A DNA stretch of 64,000 bases from NCBI GenBank assembly GCA_965230375.1, contig CBDDKU010000015.1, positions 124,001 to 188,000 of the forward strand, in the 5' to 3' direction. Below, piece after piece: positions 1-8,724 of the stretch. The notes under the pieces are model-generated. The model ran no database searches, was not told where the DNA came from, and saw only the letters and a program-made list of their open reading frames with translations. Positions within the stretch are counted from its first letter, which is position 1, and each line of letters opens with the position of its first letter. The position numbers and the translations under genes were made by a program. Origin of the DNA: CBDDKU01 sp965230375 (GTDB taxonomy: Bacteria; Bacteroidota; Bacteroidia; Flavobacteriales_D; Cryomorphaceae).

Positions 1-159
1 ACGCGCAGAAGAGAAGGAACTAGTATTTGGGTTGTTCCGGCCAATATGATATCGGCCACAACAGAGCAAGATGCTGATTCGTTTTTCGACCCAGCTGATG
101 ATAAGGTGTACAGACACCCTACTTTTTATACTATTCCCGAAGGCGTAAAGTATCTATAA
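1..159 (+). CDS. paaB: PaaB, phenylacetyl-CoA 1,2-epoxidase subunit (3' part only)
   Basis: Frame 1 is open from the window edge to a TAA at 157-159 and encodes the last 52 residues of a PaaB-like protein, including the segments PANMISATTEQDADSFFDPA and YRHPTFYTIP. PaaB is a small non-catalytic subunit of the PaaABC(D)E multicomponent oxygenase that epoxidises the ring of phenylacetyl-CoA. The start lies outside the window. The stop is one base before the ATG of paaC, which fits a single operon entering from the left. The subunit call rests on the C-terminal motif and on the following paaC and paaD. Confidence 0.88.
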   Translation, partial: TRRREGTSIWVVPANMISATTEQDADSFFDPADDKVYRHPTFYTIPEGVKYL

Positions 160-160
160 A

Positions 161-922
161 ATGACCAGAGAAGAAGCACTATACGAGTTCTTAATCCGCC
201 TTGGCGACAATGCCCTGATATTGGGACAAAGACTAGGTGAATGGTGTGGTAAAGCGCATCAACTTGAGTCAGATATTGCATTGACTAACGTGGCTCTAGA
301 TCAAATCGGACAAGCCCGTTTGCTCCTTACAGAAGCTGGCCGTGTAGAAGGGAAAGGCAGATCTGAAGACGACTTGGCCTACATGCGAGATGAAATGGAT
401 TTTCGCAACAACCTTCTTGTAGAGCAAGACAATGGAGACTTTGCCCATACAATTGTTCGTCAGTACATTTTTGATGTTTTCCAGTATCACCTTCTCAAAG
501 GACTTAAGGATAGTTCTAATGAATTCTTAAAAGCATACGCCGATAAGAGTATTAAAGAAGTGACCTATCATCGTTCATTGAGTTACGACTGGATGTTGAG
601 ACTTGGTGACGGAACAGAGCTCAGTCACGAAAAGATGCAAGACGCGCTTGACGATCTTTGGGAATATACCGGTGAGCTTTTTGAAATGACTGAAGCCGAT
701 GATATTTTGATTGCTGAAGGAATGATTCCAAAGCTCAGCGATATTAAAAAGATTTGGGAATCAGAAGTTGAAGCGACTATTGAAGAAGCTACACTTAAAG
801 TACCTGACACATTAGGATTTATGGCATACGGATCTCGGAAAGGCATTCACTCTGAATACCTGGGGTACATCCTTGCTGAGATGCAGGTTCTCCCCCGCTC
901 TATGCCCGATGCAAAATGGTAA
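161..922 (+). CDS. paaC: PaaC, phenylacetyl-CoA 1,2-epoxidase structural subunit
   Basis: A 253-residue all-helical, ferritin-like protein of the usual PaaC length. It starts with MTREEALYEFLIRLGDNALI and carries the family segments RLGEWCGKAHQLESDIALTN and RSLSYDWMLRLGDGTELS. In this complex PaaA holds the catalytic di-iron site and PaaC is the structural partner that stabilises it. The ATG lies one base after the paaB stop, and the TAA (920-922) is one base before the paaD ATG. Spacing this tight suggests translational coupling and fixed stoichiometry. Confidence 0.95.
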   Translation: MTREEALYEFLIRLGDNALILGQRLGEWCGKAHQLESDIALTNVALDQIGQARLLLTEAGRVEGKGRSEDDLAYMRDEMDFRNNLLVEQDNGDFAHTIVRQYIFDVFQYHLLKGLKDSSNEFLKAYADKSIKEVTYHRSLSYDWMLRLGDGTELSHEKMQDALDDLWEYTGELFEMTEADDILIAEGMIPKLSDIKKIWESEVEATIEEATLKVPDTLGFMAYGSRKGIHSEYLGYILAEMQVLPRSMPDAKW

Positions 923-923
923 A

Positions 924-1418
924 ATGAAAACTACACAAGACTCAGAACTGGAATATTTCGACCTGCTGGAGACAATCAGCGATCCAGAGATTCCCGTTCT
1001 GACAATTGTTGATTTGGGGATCGTGCGGTCCTGTCAAACCATTTCAGAAGGAAAGGTGAAGGTAGTCATCACTCCTACCTACACAGGTTGTCCTGCAATG
1101 GACACCATCGCAGATGATATCAAGAAAGCTTTTGCAAAAGAAGGGCTCGAAGTCGTTCTGGAAACCCAGATCCAACCGGCCTGGACTACTGACTGGATTA
1201 CGGAAAAAGGAAAAGCAAACCTCGAAGCCTACGGAATCGCTCCTCCAGCCCATAAGACGAGTGACAAGGGAGCCTTGATGGGACGTGATGAAGTGCGCTG
1301 TCCCCAGTGCAAGAGCACCAATACGGAAGTCATATCTCAGTTTGGTTCGACCGCATGTAAAGCGCTGTACCGCTGCAACGATTGCCTTGAGCCCTTTGAT
1401 TACTTTAAGTGCCTTTAA
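924..1418 (+). CDS. paaD: PaaD, phenylacetyl-CoA epoxidase maturation protein
   Basis: A 164-residue protein with an N-terminal MIP18/DUF59 domain (roughly residues 10-95, containing ISDPEIPVLTIVDLGIVR and TPTYTGCPAMDTI) and a C-terminal zinc-ribbon-like part with two Cys-x2-Cys pairs (CPQC and CNDC) plus a final Cys. DUF59 proteins act in Fe-S assembly, and PaaD is thought to mature the iron centres of the epoxidase. I chose the ATG at 924, one base after the paaC stop. An upstream in-frame ATG at 873 would add 17 residues inside paaC with no PaaD similarity, and the ATG at 909 is also possible. Confidence 0.93.
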   Translation: MKTTQDSELEYFDLLETISDPEIPVLTIVDLGIVRSCQTISEGKVKVVITPTYTGCPAMDTIADDIKKAFAKEGLEVVLETQIQPAWTTDWITEKGKANLEAYGIAPPAHKTSDKGALMGRDEVRCPQCKSTNTEVISQFGSTACKALYRCNDCLEPFDYFKCL

Positions 1419-1464
1419 TTGCATCCATATTTCTAACTTCGTATCCCAACCGTAACGGGAACCA

Positions 1465-2241
1465 ATGAAACACATCAATTTTGAAGTAGAAGGCGGGATT
1501 GCCCGCATCCAACTGAAACGCCCCGAAGTATTTAATAGTTTTCACAAGGAAATGGCCATGGAAATGCAAGATGCATTAGACCAGTGCCAGGAAGACAAAT
1601 CGACCAGAGCAGTTGTGATTTCGGGTGAAGGAAAAGCCTTTTGTGCCGGTCAGGACCTAAAAGAAGTTACTGATCCGAACGGGCCCCTTCTTACGAGTAT
1701 CGTGAGAGACCATTACAACCCGATTATCGAAAAGATTAGGAATCTAAACAAGCCAGTAATTGCAGCAGTGAATGGCGTTGCAGCTGGTGCTGGAGCCAAT
1801 ATCGCATTGGCTTGCGATGTTGTTATCGCATCTGAAAATGCCAGCTTTATTCAGGCTTTTAGTATGATAGGGCTCGTACCCGATAGTGGTGGAACTTTCT
1901 TTTTACCCCGCTTGATTGGCTTTCAAAAAGCATCGGCCTTAATGATGCTTGGCGATAAGATTAAGGCCCAAGAAGCTGAAGAACTCGGTATGATTTACAA
2001 AGCTGTCCCAGCAGATGAGTTTGAGAACGTGATTAATCAAACGGCAACTAAACTGGCAAATATGCCAACAGTTGGATTGGCTTACACCAAGAAAGCCTTG
2101 AACCGCTCCATGGCCAACAACCTTTCTGCTCAGCTTGCACTTGAAGAACAGCTCCAGACCAAAGCTGGAAGCACTTACGATTACAATGAAGGTGTAGCAG
2201 CCTTTTTAGAAAAAAGAAAACCTGTTTTTAAGGGAGAATAA
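1465..2241 (+). CDS. paaG: PaaG, ring-1,2-epoxyphenylacetyl-CoA isomerase (crotonase family)
   Basis: A 258-residue crotonase-fold enzyme, close to the usual PaaG length. The oxyanion-hole region reads GKAFCAGQDL (about 56-65) and GVAAGAGANIALACD (about 104-118). The catalytic Asp sits in VPDSGGT (D140), the PaaG-type motif, rather than the two-Glu pattern of true enoyl-CoA hydratases such as PaaF. It would convert the ring epoxide to the oxepin-CoA. A 46-base gap separates it from paaD, the largest in the operon here, and I see no terminator hairpin in it. PaaF remains an alternative name, but the active-site motif favours PaaG. Confidence 0.88.
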   Translation: MKHINFEVEGGIARIQLKRPEVFNSFHKEMAMEMQDALDQCQEDKSTRAVVISGEGKAFCAGQDLKEVTDPNGPLLTSIVRDHYNPIIEKIRNLNKPVIAAVNGVAAGAGANIALACDVVIASENASFIQAFSMIGLVPDSGGTFFLPRLIGFQKASALMMLGDKIKAQEAEELGMIYKAVPADEFENVINQTATKLANMPTVGLAYTKKALNRSMANNLSAQLALEEQLQTKAGSTYDYNEGVAAFLEKRKPVFKGE

Positions 2242-2247
2242 ATAAGC

Positions 2248-3444
2248 ATGAATCAAAATCAAGATAAAATCCCAGTAGGAGTTGTTGGAAGTGGCGCAAT
2301 GGGTACCGGAATTGCCCAAGTTGCTTCGACTGCAGGTCACGAAGTAATGATCTTTGACAACAACTCAGAATCGATCTCGCGGTCTTCAGAATCATTGAAA
2401 AAAGTATTCAACCGACTCGTTGAAAAGGGAAAGGTATCGCAGGGTGATGCCGATGCTATACTCGGTCGAATCAGCTATTGTGATAACCTCGAAGAATTGA
2501 GTTCTGCCAAATTGGTAATTGAAGCCATAGTTGAGAACATCGAAGCTAAAAAGGCACTTTTCAGTCACCTGGAAGTGATTGTAGAAGACGATGCTATTTT
2601 GGCGACCAATACGTCTTCCCTGAGCATTGCCAGCATATGTGCTGCTTGCAGCAAACCGCATCGCGTATTGGGGATCCACTTTTTTAACCCGGCTCCACTA
2701 ATGCCATTGGTTGAAATCGTTCCAGCAGTACAGACCAGTGGCGAGTCGCTTGTAGAAGCCAGAAACTTAGTAGACTCTTGGGGCAAGACAACGGTCACGG
2801 CCAAGGATACCCCTGGCTTTATCGTAAACCGCGTTGCGCGCCCGTTCTATGGAGAAGCGCTTCGTATATTGGAAGAAGGCATCGCCGATGCCCCAACCAT
2901 TGACTGGGCCGTAAAGGAGATCGGAAAGTTTAGAATGGGGCCATTCGAATTGATGGACTACATCGGAAACGATGTAAACTACGCTGTAACCGAATCTGTA
3001 TTTGAAGCCTTTTTCTACGATCCGCGCTACAAGCCATCATTCACCCAAAAACGGATGGTGGAAGCCGGATGGCTAGGTAGAAAAACAAAACGCGGCTACT
3101 ACAATTACGCTGAAGGAGCCGCAAACCCAGAGCCAACTAAAGACGAAAAGCTTGGTCAGGAAATTGTCAATCGAATTTTGTTGATGCTTATCAACGAAGC
3201 CGTTGATGCGCTCTACCTGAATATTTCAACCCGCGATGGCATAGATCTGGCCATGACCAAAGGTGTAAACTACCCTACTGGTCTTTTGAAGTGGGCTGAT
3301 AAACTGGGCGTACAAACCGTATTGAAAGGCCTTCAAGAATTGCATGAGCTTTACGGCGAAGACCGCTATAGACCAAGTGTACTTCTTAAAAAAATGGCCA
3401 AAGAAAACGCGCGTTTTTACACCGAAAACGTTCTAGAAAACTAA
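2248..3444 (+). CDS. paaH: PaaH, 3-hydroxyacyl-CoA dehydrogenase
   Basis: A 398-residue NAD-dependent 3-hydroxyacyl-CoA dehydrogenase. The N-terminal Rossmann motif is GVVGSGAMGTGIAQ (from about residue 11). The catalytic His lies in LGIHFFNPAPLMPLVEIVP, and the conserved TPGFIVNRVARPFYGEA marks the start of the C-terminal dimerisation domains. In the paa pathway it oxidises 3-hydroxyadipyl-CoA to 3-oxoadipyl-CoA. It is shorter than the roughly 475-residue E. coli PaaH. The ATG is six bases after the paaG stop, and the TAA is three bases before the paaI ATG. Confidence 0.93.
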   Translation: MNQNQDKIPVGVVGSGAMGTGIAQVASTAGHEVMIFDNNSESISRSSESLKKVFNRLVEKGKVSQGDADAILGRISYCDNLEELSSAKLVIEAIVENIEAKKALFSHLEVIVEDDAILATNTSSLSIASICAACSKPHRVLGIHFFNPAPLMPLVEIVPAVQTSGESLVEARNLVDSWGKTTVTAKDTPGFIVNRVARPFYGEALRILEEGIADAPTIDWAVKEIGKFRMGPFELMDYIGNDVNYAVTESVFEAFFYDPRYKPSFTQKRMVEAGWLGRKTKRGYYNYAEGAANPEPTKDEKLGQEIVNRILLMLINEAVDALYLNISTRDGIDLAMTKGVNYPTGLLKWADKLGVQTVLKGLQELHELYGEDRYRPSVLLKKMAKENARFYTENVLEN

Positions 3445-3447
3445 TTG

Positions 3448-3855
3448 ATGTCGGCCGAAGAGATCGTTGGTAAAATGATGGAGAAAGATGCTTTCAGCCA
3501 ATGGCTGGGCATCGAAGTGATGGCTGTGAAACCAGGATTCGCACAGCTCAAAATGAAGGTGCGTAGCGATATGGTCAATGGTTTTGACATTGCCCACGGC
3601 GGCATTTCTTTCAGCCTCGCCGATAGCGCCCTAGCCTTCGCCAGCAACGGTCACGGACAGATTTCCGTTTCCACCCAAACAGCGATACAACATCTCGAGC
3701 CGATACACAAAGGCGATACACTCATCGCCGTAGCAGATGAAATAAAATTGAGCAACAAGCTTGGTCACTACCGCGTGACCGTTCGAAATCAGGACGAAAA
3801 GCTCGTTGCAGACTTTCAGGGTGTGGTTTACCGCACACCAAAACAATGGACATGA
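3448..3855 (+). CDS. paaI: PaaI, hotdog-fold acyl-CoA thioesterase
   Basis: A 135-residue hotdog thioesterase. The signature HGG (residues 50-52) followed by the helix SFSLADSALAFASN contains the catalytic Asp (D59). PaaI hydrolyses ring-hydroxylated phenylacetyl-CoA derivatives and so frees CoA trapped by stalled intermediates. A TTG directly upstream at 3445 is also a possible start but would add only one residue, so the ATG at 3448 is preferred. The TGA (3853-3855) overlaps the preferred paaJ ATG in an ATGA arrangement. Confidence 0.92.
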   Translation: MSAEEIVGKMMEKDAFSQWLGIEVMAVKPGFAQLKMKVRSDMVNGFDIAHGGISFSLADSALAFASNGHGQISVSTQTAIQHLEPIHKGDTLIAVADEIKLSNKLGHYRVTVRNQDEKLVADFQGVVYRTPKQWT

Positions 3856-5066
3856 AAAAAGCATTTATCATAGATGGAGCGCGATCTCCTATTGGAAATT
3901 TTCGCGGAACACTGGGAGCAGTAAGAACGGATGATTTAGCTGCTCACCCGATTAAGGCATTGATGGATAAGCATCCAAACCTAGATTGGTCGGAAGTAAA
4001 CGATGTAATCATGGGCTGTGCTAATCAGGCAGGTGAAGACAACAGAAACGTAGCGCGCATGGCTCTCCTACTCGCAGGGCTTCCTTTCAGCGTTCCGGGT
4101 GAAACAATCAATCGGCTTTGCGCTTCGGGAATGTCGGCTATTGCTCTTGCGATGAAATCGATCAAAGCGGGTGAAGGCGATCTTTTTATCTCAGCAGGAG
4201 TTGAAAACATGACCCGCGGCCCATGGGCAATTGCCAAGTCGGCTAGCCCATTCGGGAACGACAATAAAATGTACGACACGAGTTTCGGTTGGCGTTTTAT
4301 CAACCCTAAAATGGTAGAGCTCTACGGAACTGATGCCATGGGACAAACTGCGGAGAACTTGGTTGACAAGTACAGCATTTCGCGAGAAGATCAAGATGCC
4401 TTTGCCTACCGCTCCCAGATGAAGGCTACTGAAGCTCGGAAAAACGGACGTTTAGCAAAAGAAATCAGTCCGGTTTCCATCCCAAGACGAAAACAAGATG
4501 ATCTGGTTTTTGCCGAAGATGAGTTTATCAAACCGACATCTACACCTGAGATTCTAGCCAAATTAAGACCGGCATTCCGAAAAGAAGGTGGAACGGTAAC
4601 CGCTGGAAATGCATCAGGACTCAACGATGGAGCTGCAGCTGTGCTTGTGGCTTCAGAAGATGCCGTAACAAAGCACAATCTAAAGCCGATGGCTGAGATC
4701 TTGAGCAGCGCTGTGGTTGGTGTAGAACCCAGAATTATGGGGATTGGACCCGTTGGTGCTTCAAAACTCGCCCTTGAACGAGCTGGGTTGACATTGGATG
4801 ATATGGATGTCATTGAACTTAACGAAGCCTTTGCTGCACAGAGCTTGGCTGTAACTCGTGAACTCGGTTTGGCCGATGATGATCCACGCGTAAACCCAAA
4901 TGGTGGCGCGATTGCTCTGGGACACCCACTTGGAATGAGCGGTGCTCGAATCACGTACAGCGCAGCATTGGAGCTTCAGCTTACGGGTAAGAAGTATGCG
5001 CTTTGCACCATGTGTATCGGTGTGGGTCAAGGATACGCTGTCGTTCTTCAGAACCCCAACGCGTAA
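3852..5066 (+). CDS. paaJ: PaaJ, 3-oxoadipyl-CoA / 3-oxo-5,6-dehydrosuberyl-CoA thiolase
   Basis: A 404-residue thiolase with all three active-site motifs: the nucleophile in NRLCASGMSA (C90), GGAIALGHPLGMSGAR with the catalytic His, and the C-terminal CTMCIGVGQG with the second Cys. It would carry out the beta-ketothiolytic steps that yield acetyl-CoA and succinyl-CoA. I start it at the ATG at 3852, which overlaps the paaI stop as ATGA and leads directly into the thiolase start MKKAFIIDGARSPIG. An ATG two codons upstream (3846) is equally possible. The stop overlaps the paaY ATG by one base. Confidence 0.93.
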   Translation: MKKAFIIDGARSPIGNFRGTLGAVRTDDLAAHPIKALMDKHPNLDWSEVNDVIMGCANQAGEDNRNVARMALLLAGLPFSVPGETINRLCASGMSAIALAMKSIKAGEGDLFISAGVENMTRGPWAIAKSASPFGNDNKMYDTSFGWRFINPKMVELYGTDAMGQTAENLVDKYSISREDQDAFAYRSQMKATEARKNGRLAKEISPVSIPRRKQDDLVFAEDEFIKPTSTPEILAKLRPAFRKEGGTVTAGNASGLNDGAAAVLVASEDAVTKHNLKPMAEILSSAVVGVEPRIMGIGPVGASKLALERAGLTLDDMDVIELNEAFAAQSLAVTRELGLADDDPRVNPNGGAIALGHPLGMSGARITYSAALELQLTGKKYALCTMCIGVGQGYAVVLQNPNA

Positions 5067-5668
5067 TGGCCAATATCTTTTCATTTAAAGGCTTTGTGCC
5101 CGTAGTCCACCCTTCGGCTTTTGTTCATCCAAATGCGACTGTGACGGGCAATGTGATCATCGGGAAAGATGTCTATATCGGGCCTGGCGCTGCTATTCGC
5201 GGCGATTGGGGAAGAATTGAAATTGAAGATGGTTGTAATGTTCAAGAGAATTGCACCATCCACATGTTTCCCGGTAAAACTGTTGTTCTCAAGAAATCCG
5301 CTCACATTGGCCACGGTGCCATTATCCATGGCGGTATTATCGGTGAAAATTGCCTTGTAGGGATGAATGCTGTGGTCATGGACGACGTTGAGTTGGGAGA
5401 TGAATGCATCGTCGGTGCCTTGACTTTTGTTCCTGCCAATTCTACCTTTGAAAAGCGGAGTCTAATCGTCGGGAATCCAGGGAAAAAAGTAAAAGACGTT
5501 TCAGATGAAATGATTGGCTGGAAAACCAAGGGAACCCAACTCTATCAGGCACTTCCGGATGAATGTAGAGACAGTCTTCGACCTGTTGACCCACTAACAG
5601 AAGAAGAACCAGACCGCCCCGCTCAAGAGAGCATGTACGACACCTGGAACAGTATAAAGGACGACTAG
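5066..5668 (+). CDS. paaY: PaaY, left-handed beta-helix hexapeptide-repeat thioesterase
   Basis: A 200-residue gamma-carbonic-anhydrase-like protein with many imperfect hexapeptide repeats between about residues 15 and 145 (for example NATVTGNVIIGKDVYIGPGA) and metal-ligand-type histidines in CTIHMF and HIGHGAIIHG. PaaY proteins are thioesterases that hydrolyse dead-end ring-hydroxylated or cyclic CoA esters of the pathway. The ATG shares its A with the TAA of paaJ (TAATG), a coupled start. The frame is open upstream into paaJ, but that stretch is not PaaY-like. It is the last gene of the operon, and its TAG lies in a CTAG palindrome shared with the convergent gene. Confidence 0.9.
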   Translation: MANIFSFKGFVPVVHPSAFVHPNATVTGNVIIGKDVYIGPGAAIRGDWGRIEIEDGCNVQENCTIHMFPGKTVVLKKSAHIGHGAIIHGGIIGENCLVGMNAVVMDDVELGDECIVGALTFVPANSTFEKRSLIVGNPGKKVKDVSDEMIGWKTKGTQLYQALPDECRDSLRPVDPLTEEEPDRPAQESMYDTWNSIKDD

Positions 5669-6333
5669 TCCAGTGCCTTTTTCAGAAAAGCTCGGTACTT
5701 CTCAGCTGCCTTTAGTTTATCGACGATAAAGGGAATAAAATCATCCCGGTATATCGTGTCAGCTGGATAACTCGCTTGATAGTAAAATTGCTTCTTCAAA
5801 ATCATTGGCTCGCTTTCGGCGGCCTTCATCAATTCCTTTGTTGGAAGTCGCTTGTTCTCCTCTCCTTTTATTTCTCCGTAGGTATCCACAAAAGTCTTGT
5901 CCGTGATCGCCGATTTAAAACCCTTTGGGTCTTTGGCTATCGCCTCACGTATTTTGGCTAGCTGATCTTTGTCTGGGCGATATGCGCCACCAGCTATAAA
6001 GAAATCTTCTGGTCCGAGCTGTACGTAGATGCCCGGCCACCCACCGTCTTTTCGACCGTTTTTAGAAATCGCAGCTGATCGATTCATTTTGTAAGGCGTT
6101 TTATCCTTTGAGAATCGAATATCTCGATTGATTCGGAAGATGCACTTCTTCGGGTCAATTTTTAGATCATGATCTTCTTCGGCTAGCGCTTCGATCAAAT
6201 CAGCTAAAAATATGTCAAAGGGCTGTTTGACGTCATTTTCGTACCGCGAGCGATTTTCATCAAACCAAGGTTTATTATTGTTTGGAGCGAGATCGATAAA
6301 GAATTGGTTGAAATCTTGAGTGAAATAGGCCAT
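5665..6333 (-). CDS. DUF2461 family protein
   Basis: A 222-residue protein matching DUF2461/TIGR02453. The typical features are an N-terminal FF..L..NN.K.WFDENR region (here APNNNKPWFDENRSRYE), then FRINRDIRFSKDKTPYKMN and GIYVQLGPEDFFIAGG. The family is widespread and its function is unknown. There is no signal peptide, so it is probably cytoplasmic. It converges on paaY, and both stop codons lie within the same CTAG at 5665-5668, giving a four-base tail-to-tail overlap. Confidence 0.88.
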   Translation of the reverse strand: MAYFTQDFNQFFIDLAPNNNKPWFDENRSRYENDVKQPFDIFLADLIEALAEEDHDLKIDPKKCIFRINRDIRFSKDKTPYKMNRSAAISKNGRKDGGWPGIYVQLGPEDFFIAGGAYRPDKDQLAKIREAIAKDPKGFKSAITDKTFVDTYGEIKGEENKRLPTKELMKAAESEPMILKKQFYYQASYPADTIYRDDFIPFIVDKLKAAEKYRAFLKKALD

Positions 6334-6530
6334 AGTTCAGTTTGATTAGGGTGTCTAATTTAAGGTAATCCTTAGTAGTTCCATTCATTTGGCATGGACT
6401 TAATTCCATCCAGTCAACACATAGAGAAATTGAAAGTTTTCAACGAATAGTGATTGTTAACATAGGAAATGGCCGATTTTATCTCAAATCCGCTAATTTG
6501 GTTAATTACTCTTCTTAAACCCCTAAGATT

Positions 6531-7202
6531 ATGACTGCAAAAGAAATACTCGACCAGGTGAAAACTCTCAAGAATGAGAAAACAGAGACGAAGAAAATTC
6601 GCGTAGCCAAATCGGATGAATTGGGCTTAGACGTGTCTCTATCCAAACTGAAAACTTTTTCAAAAGAAATAGGCCGTGATGCCGCTGTGGCTGACGAACT
6701 ATACGAATCGAAAATGGTGGAAGCACAGGTACTCGCCACCCAAATAGACGATGCCAACTCCTACACCCGCGATGAGTTGATTCGCAGAGCAGAGTCTATC
6801 AACTCGGCAATTGTAGCACAGAACTTTGGCCACGAAGTCTTATCACGATCGCCATTCGCTGTCCAGTTTATCGATGAATGGTCGCAGGGAATGGATAATG
6901 AGCTGAAAACGATATCCTATTACGCACTTGAAAAGCTTGCAAAGATTAAGAACTGTCTTTCGCAAGCTTTTTATTTTGATCGCATCAACATCATTGGAAG
7001 GGATATTCACCAAGTGAATGAAATGGCTTCGGAAGCCATGCTCGCCGCACTTAAGGCAATGGGTGAGCGAAATCCCTATCTCAAAAAAATGAGCGAAAAA
7101 ACACTTCTAAAAATGGATAAGAGTACCATATTGACTCTCAATAATGCGAGAAAGTCAGTGCTGAAAGAAATCCAATTAGAATCAGTAAAAGCAAGTCAGT
7201 AA
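6531..7202 (+). CDS. AlkD-like DNA alkylation repair (HEAT-repeat) protein
   Basis: A 223-residue alpha-helical protein resembling the PF08713 DNA-alkylation-repair family. It has the early segment LSKLKTFSKEIGRDAAVADELYES, the characteristic MVEAQVLATQIDDANSYTRD, and then NFGHEVLSRSPFA. AlkD-type enzymes remove 3- and 7-alkylpurines without base flipping, using stacked HEAT-like repeats. Here the central 'duct' part is weakly conserved, so glycosylase activity is inferred only from family membership. It stands alone between a 197-base upstream gap and a strong bidirectional terminator at 7221-7251. Confidence 0.72.
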   Translation: MTAKEILDQVKTLKNEKTETKKIRVAKSDELGLDVSLSKLKTFSKEIGRDAAVADELYESKMVEAQVLATQIDDANSYTRDELIRRAESINSAIVAQNFGHEVLSRSPFAVQFIDEWSQGMDNELKTISYYALEKLAKIKNCLSQAFYFDRINIIGRDIHQVNEMASEAMLAALKAMGERNPYLKKMSEKTLLKMDKSTILTLNNARKSVLKEIQLESVKASQ

Positions 7203-7220
7203 ACTACTTCATAAATGTAG

Positions 7221-7251
7221 AAAAGGGGGACTCTAGTGGTCCCCCTTCTTA
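7221..7251. terminator. Bidirectional intrinsic terminator
   Basis: A perfect 9-bp stem, AAGGGGGAC (7223-7231) and GTCCCCCTT (7239-7247), encloses a 7-base loop. It is T-rich after the stem on the plus side and has a T4 tract on the minus side. It lies between the convergent ends of the AlkD-like gene and creD and can serve both. Confidence 0.8.
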
Positions 7252-7252
7252 T

Positions 7253-8623
7253 TTATGAGAATTCCAAATTCGTTTTCGGCTTAGGCGGTTCAGTTTCTTC
7301 GGGTTGGTGCCCGAGTTTCAGTCCATACCAATCGATTTTTCTCGAGAAGTACATGACAACGGCCAGGATGATGAACATTCCCAGCGAACCGATGAGCAAG
7401 GCATAGCTTTCAAGTTGGATAGTGGTAAATATGAAGGTGTAGAGCAAAAAGAGAATCCCAAAGATCAGTAAGCCGATTTGTCTGGACTTCAAGATGGCCG
7501 TGGTGTAGAGCGACACCAACGCCAAGGTAAGCACGGCTGCCAGCACGTAGGCAAGGTTAAACATCATATGCTCGCTAAATGAGAGTAGCAAGGTGTAGAA
7601 AATGACCAGAGCGATCCCGACGAGCAAGTATTGGATTGGGTGGATAAACACCTTCCGTAGGATTTCGACAAAGAAGAAGGTCGCAAAGGTGAGCGCGATA
7701 AAAAGAATAGCGTATTTGGCTACCCGATAAGACCTTTGGTAATTGTCGACTGGCAGCAGTAGATCGGTTCCAAAGCTACTCGCATAGATGTGGTGATGCC
7801 CTCCCTTCCATGCTTGCGGGTAATTCCTGTTCAAGTGAAGTACATTCCAGTAGGCTCTGAATCCTGTCTCATCGATCTTGCGATCGTCGGGAAGATATTT
7901 CCCATTAAAGCTAGGCGTGGTCCACGGCGATTTTAGGTTCACGTTGGTCGTTTGGCCAACCGGTGTGAAGTAGAGCTTTTGGCTTCCTTTTAAATCAATG
8001 GTTGTAGAGAAACGGTGAGAGCGCTGGTCTCCAGCTTGAATTGGAATGGAAGCGTTAATACCTGTTGTGATGACGTCATTGCTCAATGTACCCGAATTGA
8101 AAAAGGTCTGGTTTTTATCCCAGTTTAGTTGGATTTGGCTCTGAACACCTTTGAGATCGGTGATTCCAATATTGAGCGTAGCTTGATCGAAATGAACATT
8201 TCCCGAATCGATATCGAGTGCATCGAAGTCGAAATTGTCAAACACGCCGTCTAGCTCAATCTTTGAATCGTAAACGACTACTTCGTAAATACTTCGGGTG
8301 AGCCTATCGGGATTTACTTCTCCGTTTATGTTCAGCTCGCGCGGCAAGAAGTGGGCGTATTCTCTCACTTTCACCACTTCGTGGGTTTCGTTTTCTTTGT
8401 CGTACTTCTTGACGTATCGGTCGTAAGGCACTGTTACGACAGGGCCGGCTATGGTTTGGGCTTGCCCCCAGCCTTCACTTACTTCAGCTATGGCCGATTT
8501 TTGGGTCGATTCCCTTTCCATAATCAGTCCGCGGACCATAGATGTGGGAATCAATAAAATAAGGACGAGAAAAATGATAATCCCGACCTTAAAAAAGATA
8601 CTCGTTTTTAGGTTTTTCATCAT
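7253..8623 (-). CDS. creD: CreD-family inner membrane protein
   Basis: A roughly 456-residue polytopic protein of the CreD family (PF06123). It has an N-terminal membrane segment (FKVGIIIFLVLILLIPTSMV), a long extracytoplasmic region containing the family motif RSHRFSTTIDLKGSQKLYF, then GFRAYWNVLHLNRNYPQAW, and about six C-terminal membrane helices. CreD is induced by the CreBC system in enterobacteria and is linked to envelope integrity and colicin E2 tolerance. No two-component genes are adjacent here. I start at the first ATG of the ATGATG pair at 8623. An upstream in-frame ATG at 8659 would add 12 residues with no signal-like character. Confidence 0.88.
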   Translation of the reverse strand: MMKNLKTSIFFKVGIIIFLVLILLIPTSMVRGLIMERESTQKSAIAEVSEGWGQAQTIAGPVVTVPYDRYVKKYDKENETHEVVKVREYAHFLPRELNINGEVNPDRLTRSIYEVVVYDSKIELDGVFDNFDFDALDIDSGNVHFDQATLNIGITDLKGVQSQIQLNWDKNQTFFNSGTLSNDVITTGINASIPIQAGDQRSHRFSTTIDLKGSQKLYFTPVGQTTNVNLKSPWTTPSFNGKYLPDDRKIDETGFRAYWNVLHLNRNYPQAWKGGHHHIYASSFGTDLLLPVDNYQRSYRVAKYAILFIALTFATFFFVEILRKVFIHPIQYLLVGIALVIFYTLLLSFSEHMMFNLAYVLAAVLTLALVSLYTTAILKSRQIGLLIFGILFLLYTFIFTTIQLESYALLIGSLGMFIILAVVMYFSRKIDWYGLKLGHQPEETEPPKPKTNLEFS

Positions 8624-8724
8624 GTTTATTGGGTTAGGTTTCTGAAGAAACGCACCCAATTAATCTCCATTGCCGTGGAAATTCACAAGAATTCTGAAAA
8701 TAAGCCTAGAGTTCTTAAAATCGT

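Noticed and set aside
1044..1508. A 154-codon antisense frame over paaD and the start of paaG
   Set aside because: It overlaps two well-supported genes, has no family resemblance and no promoter-like elements.
4406..4954. A 182-codon antisense open frame over paaJ
   Set aside because: It lies wholly inside a strongly conserved thiolase, has no recognisable domain and is rich in Ser and Pro, as expected for a codon-bias shadow.
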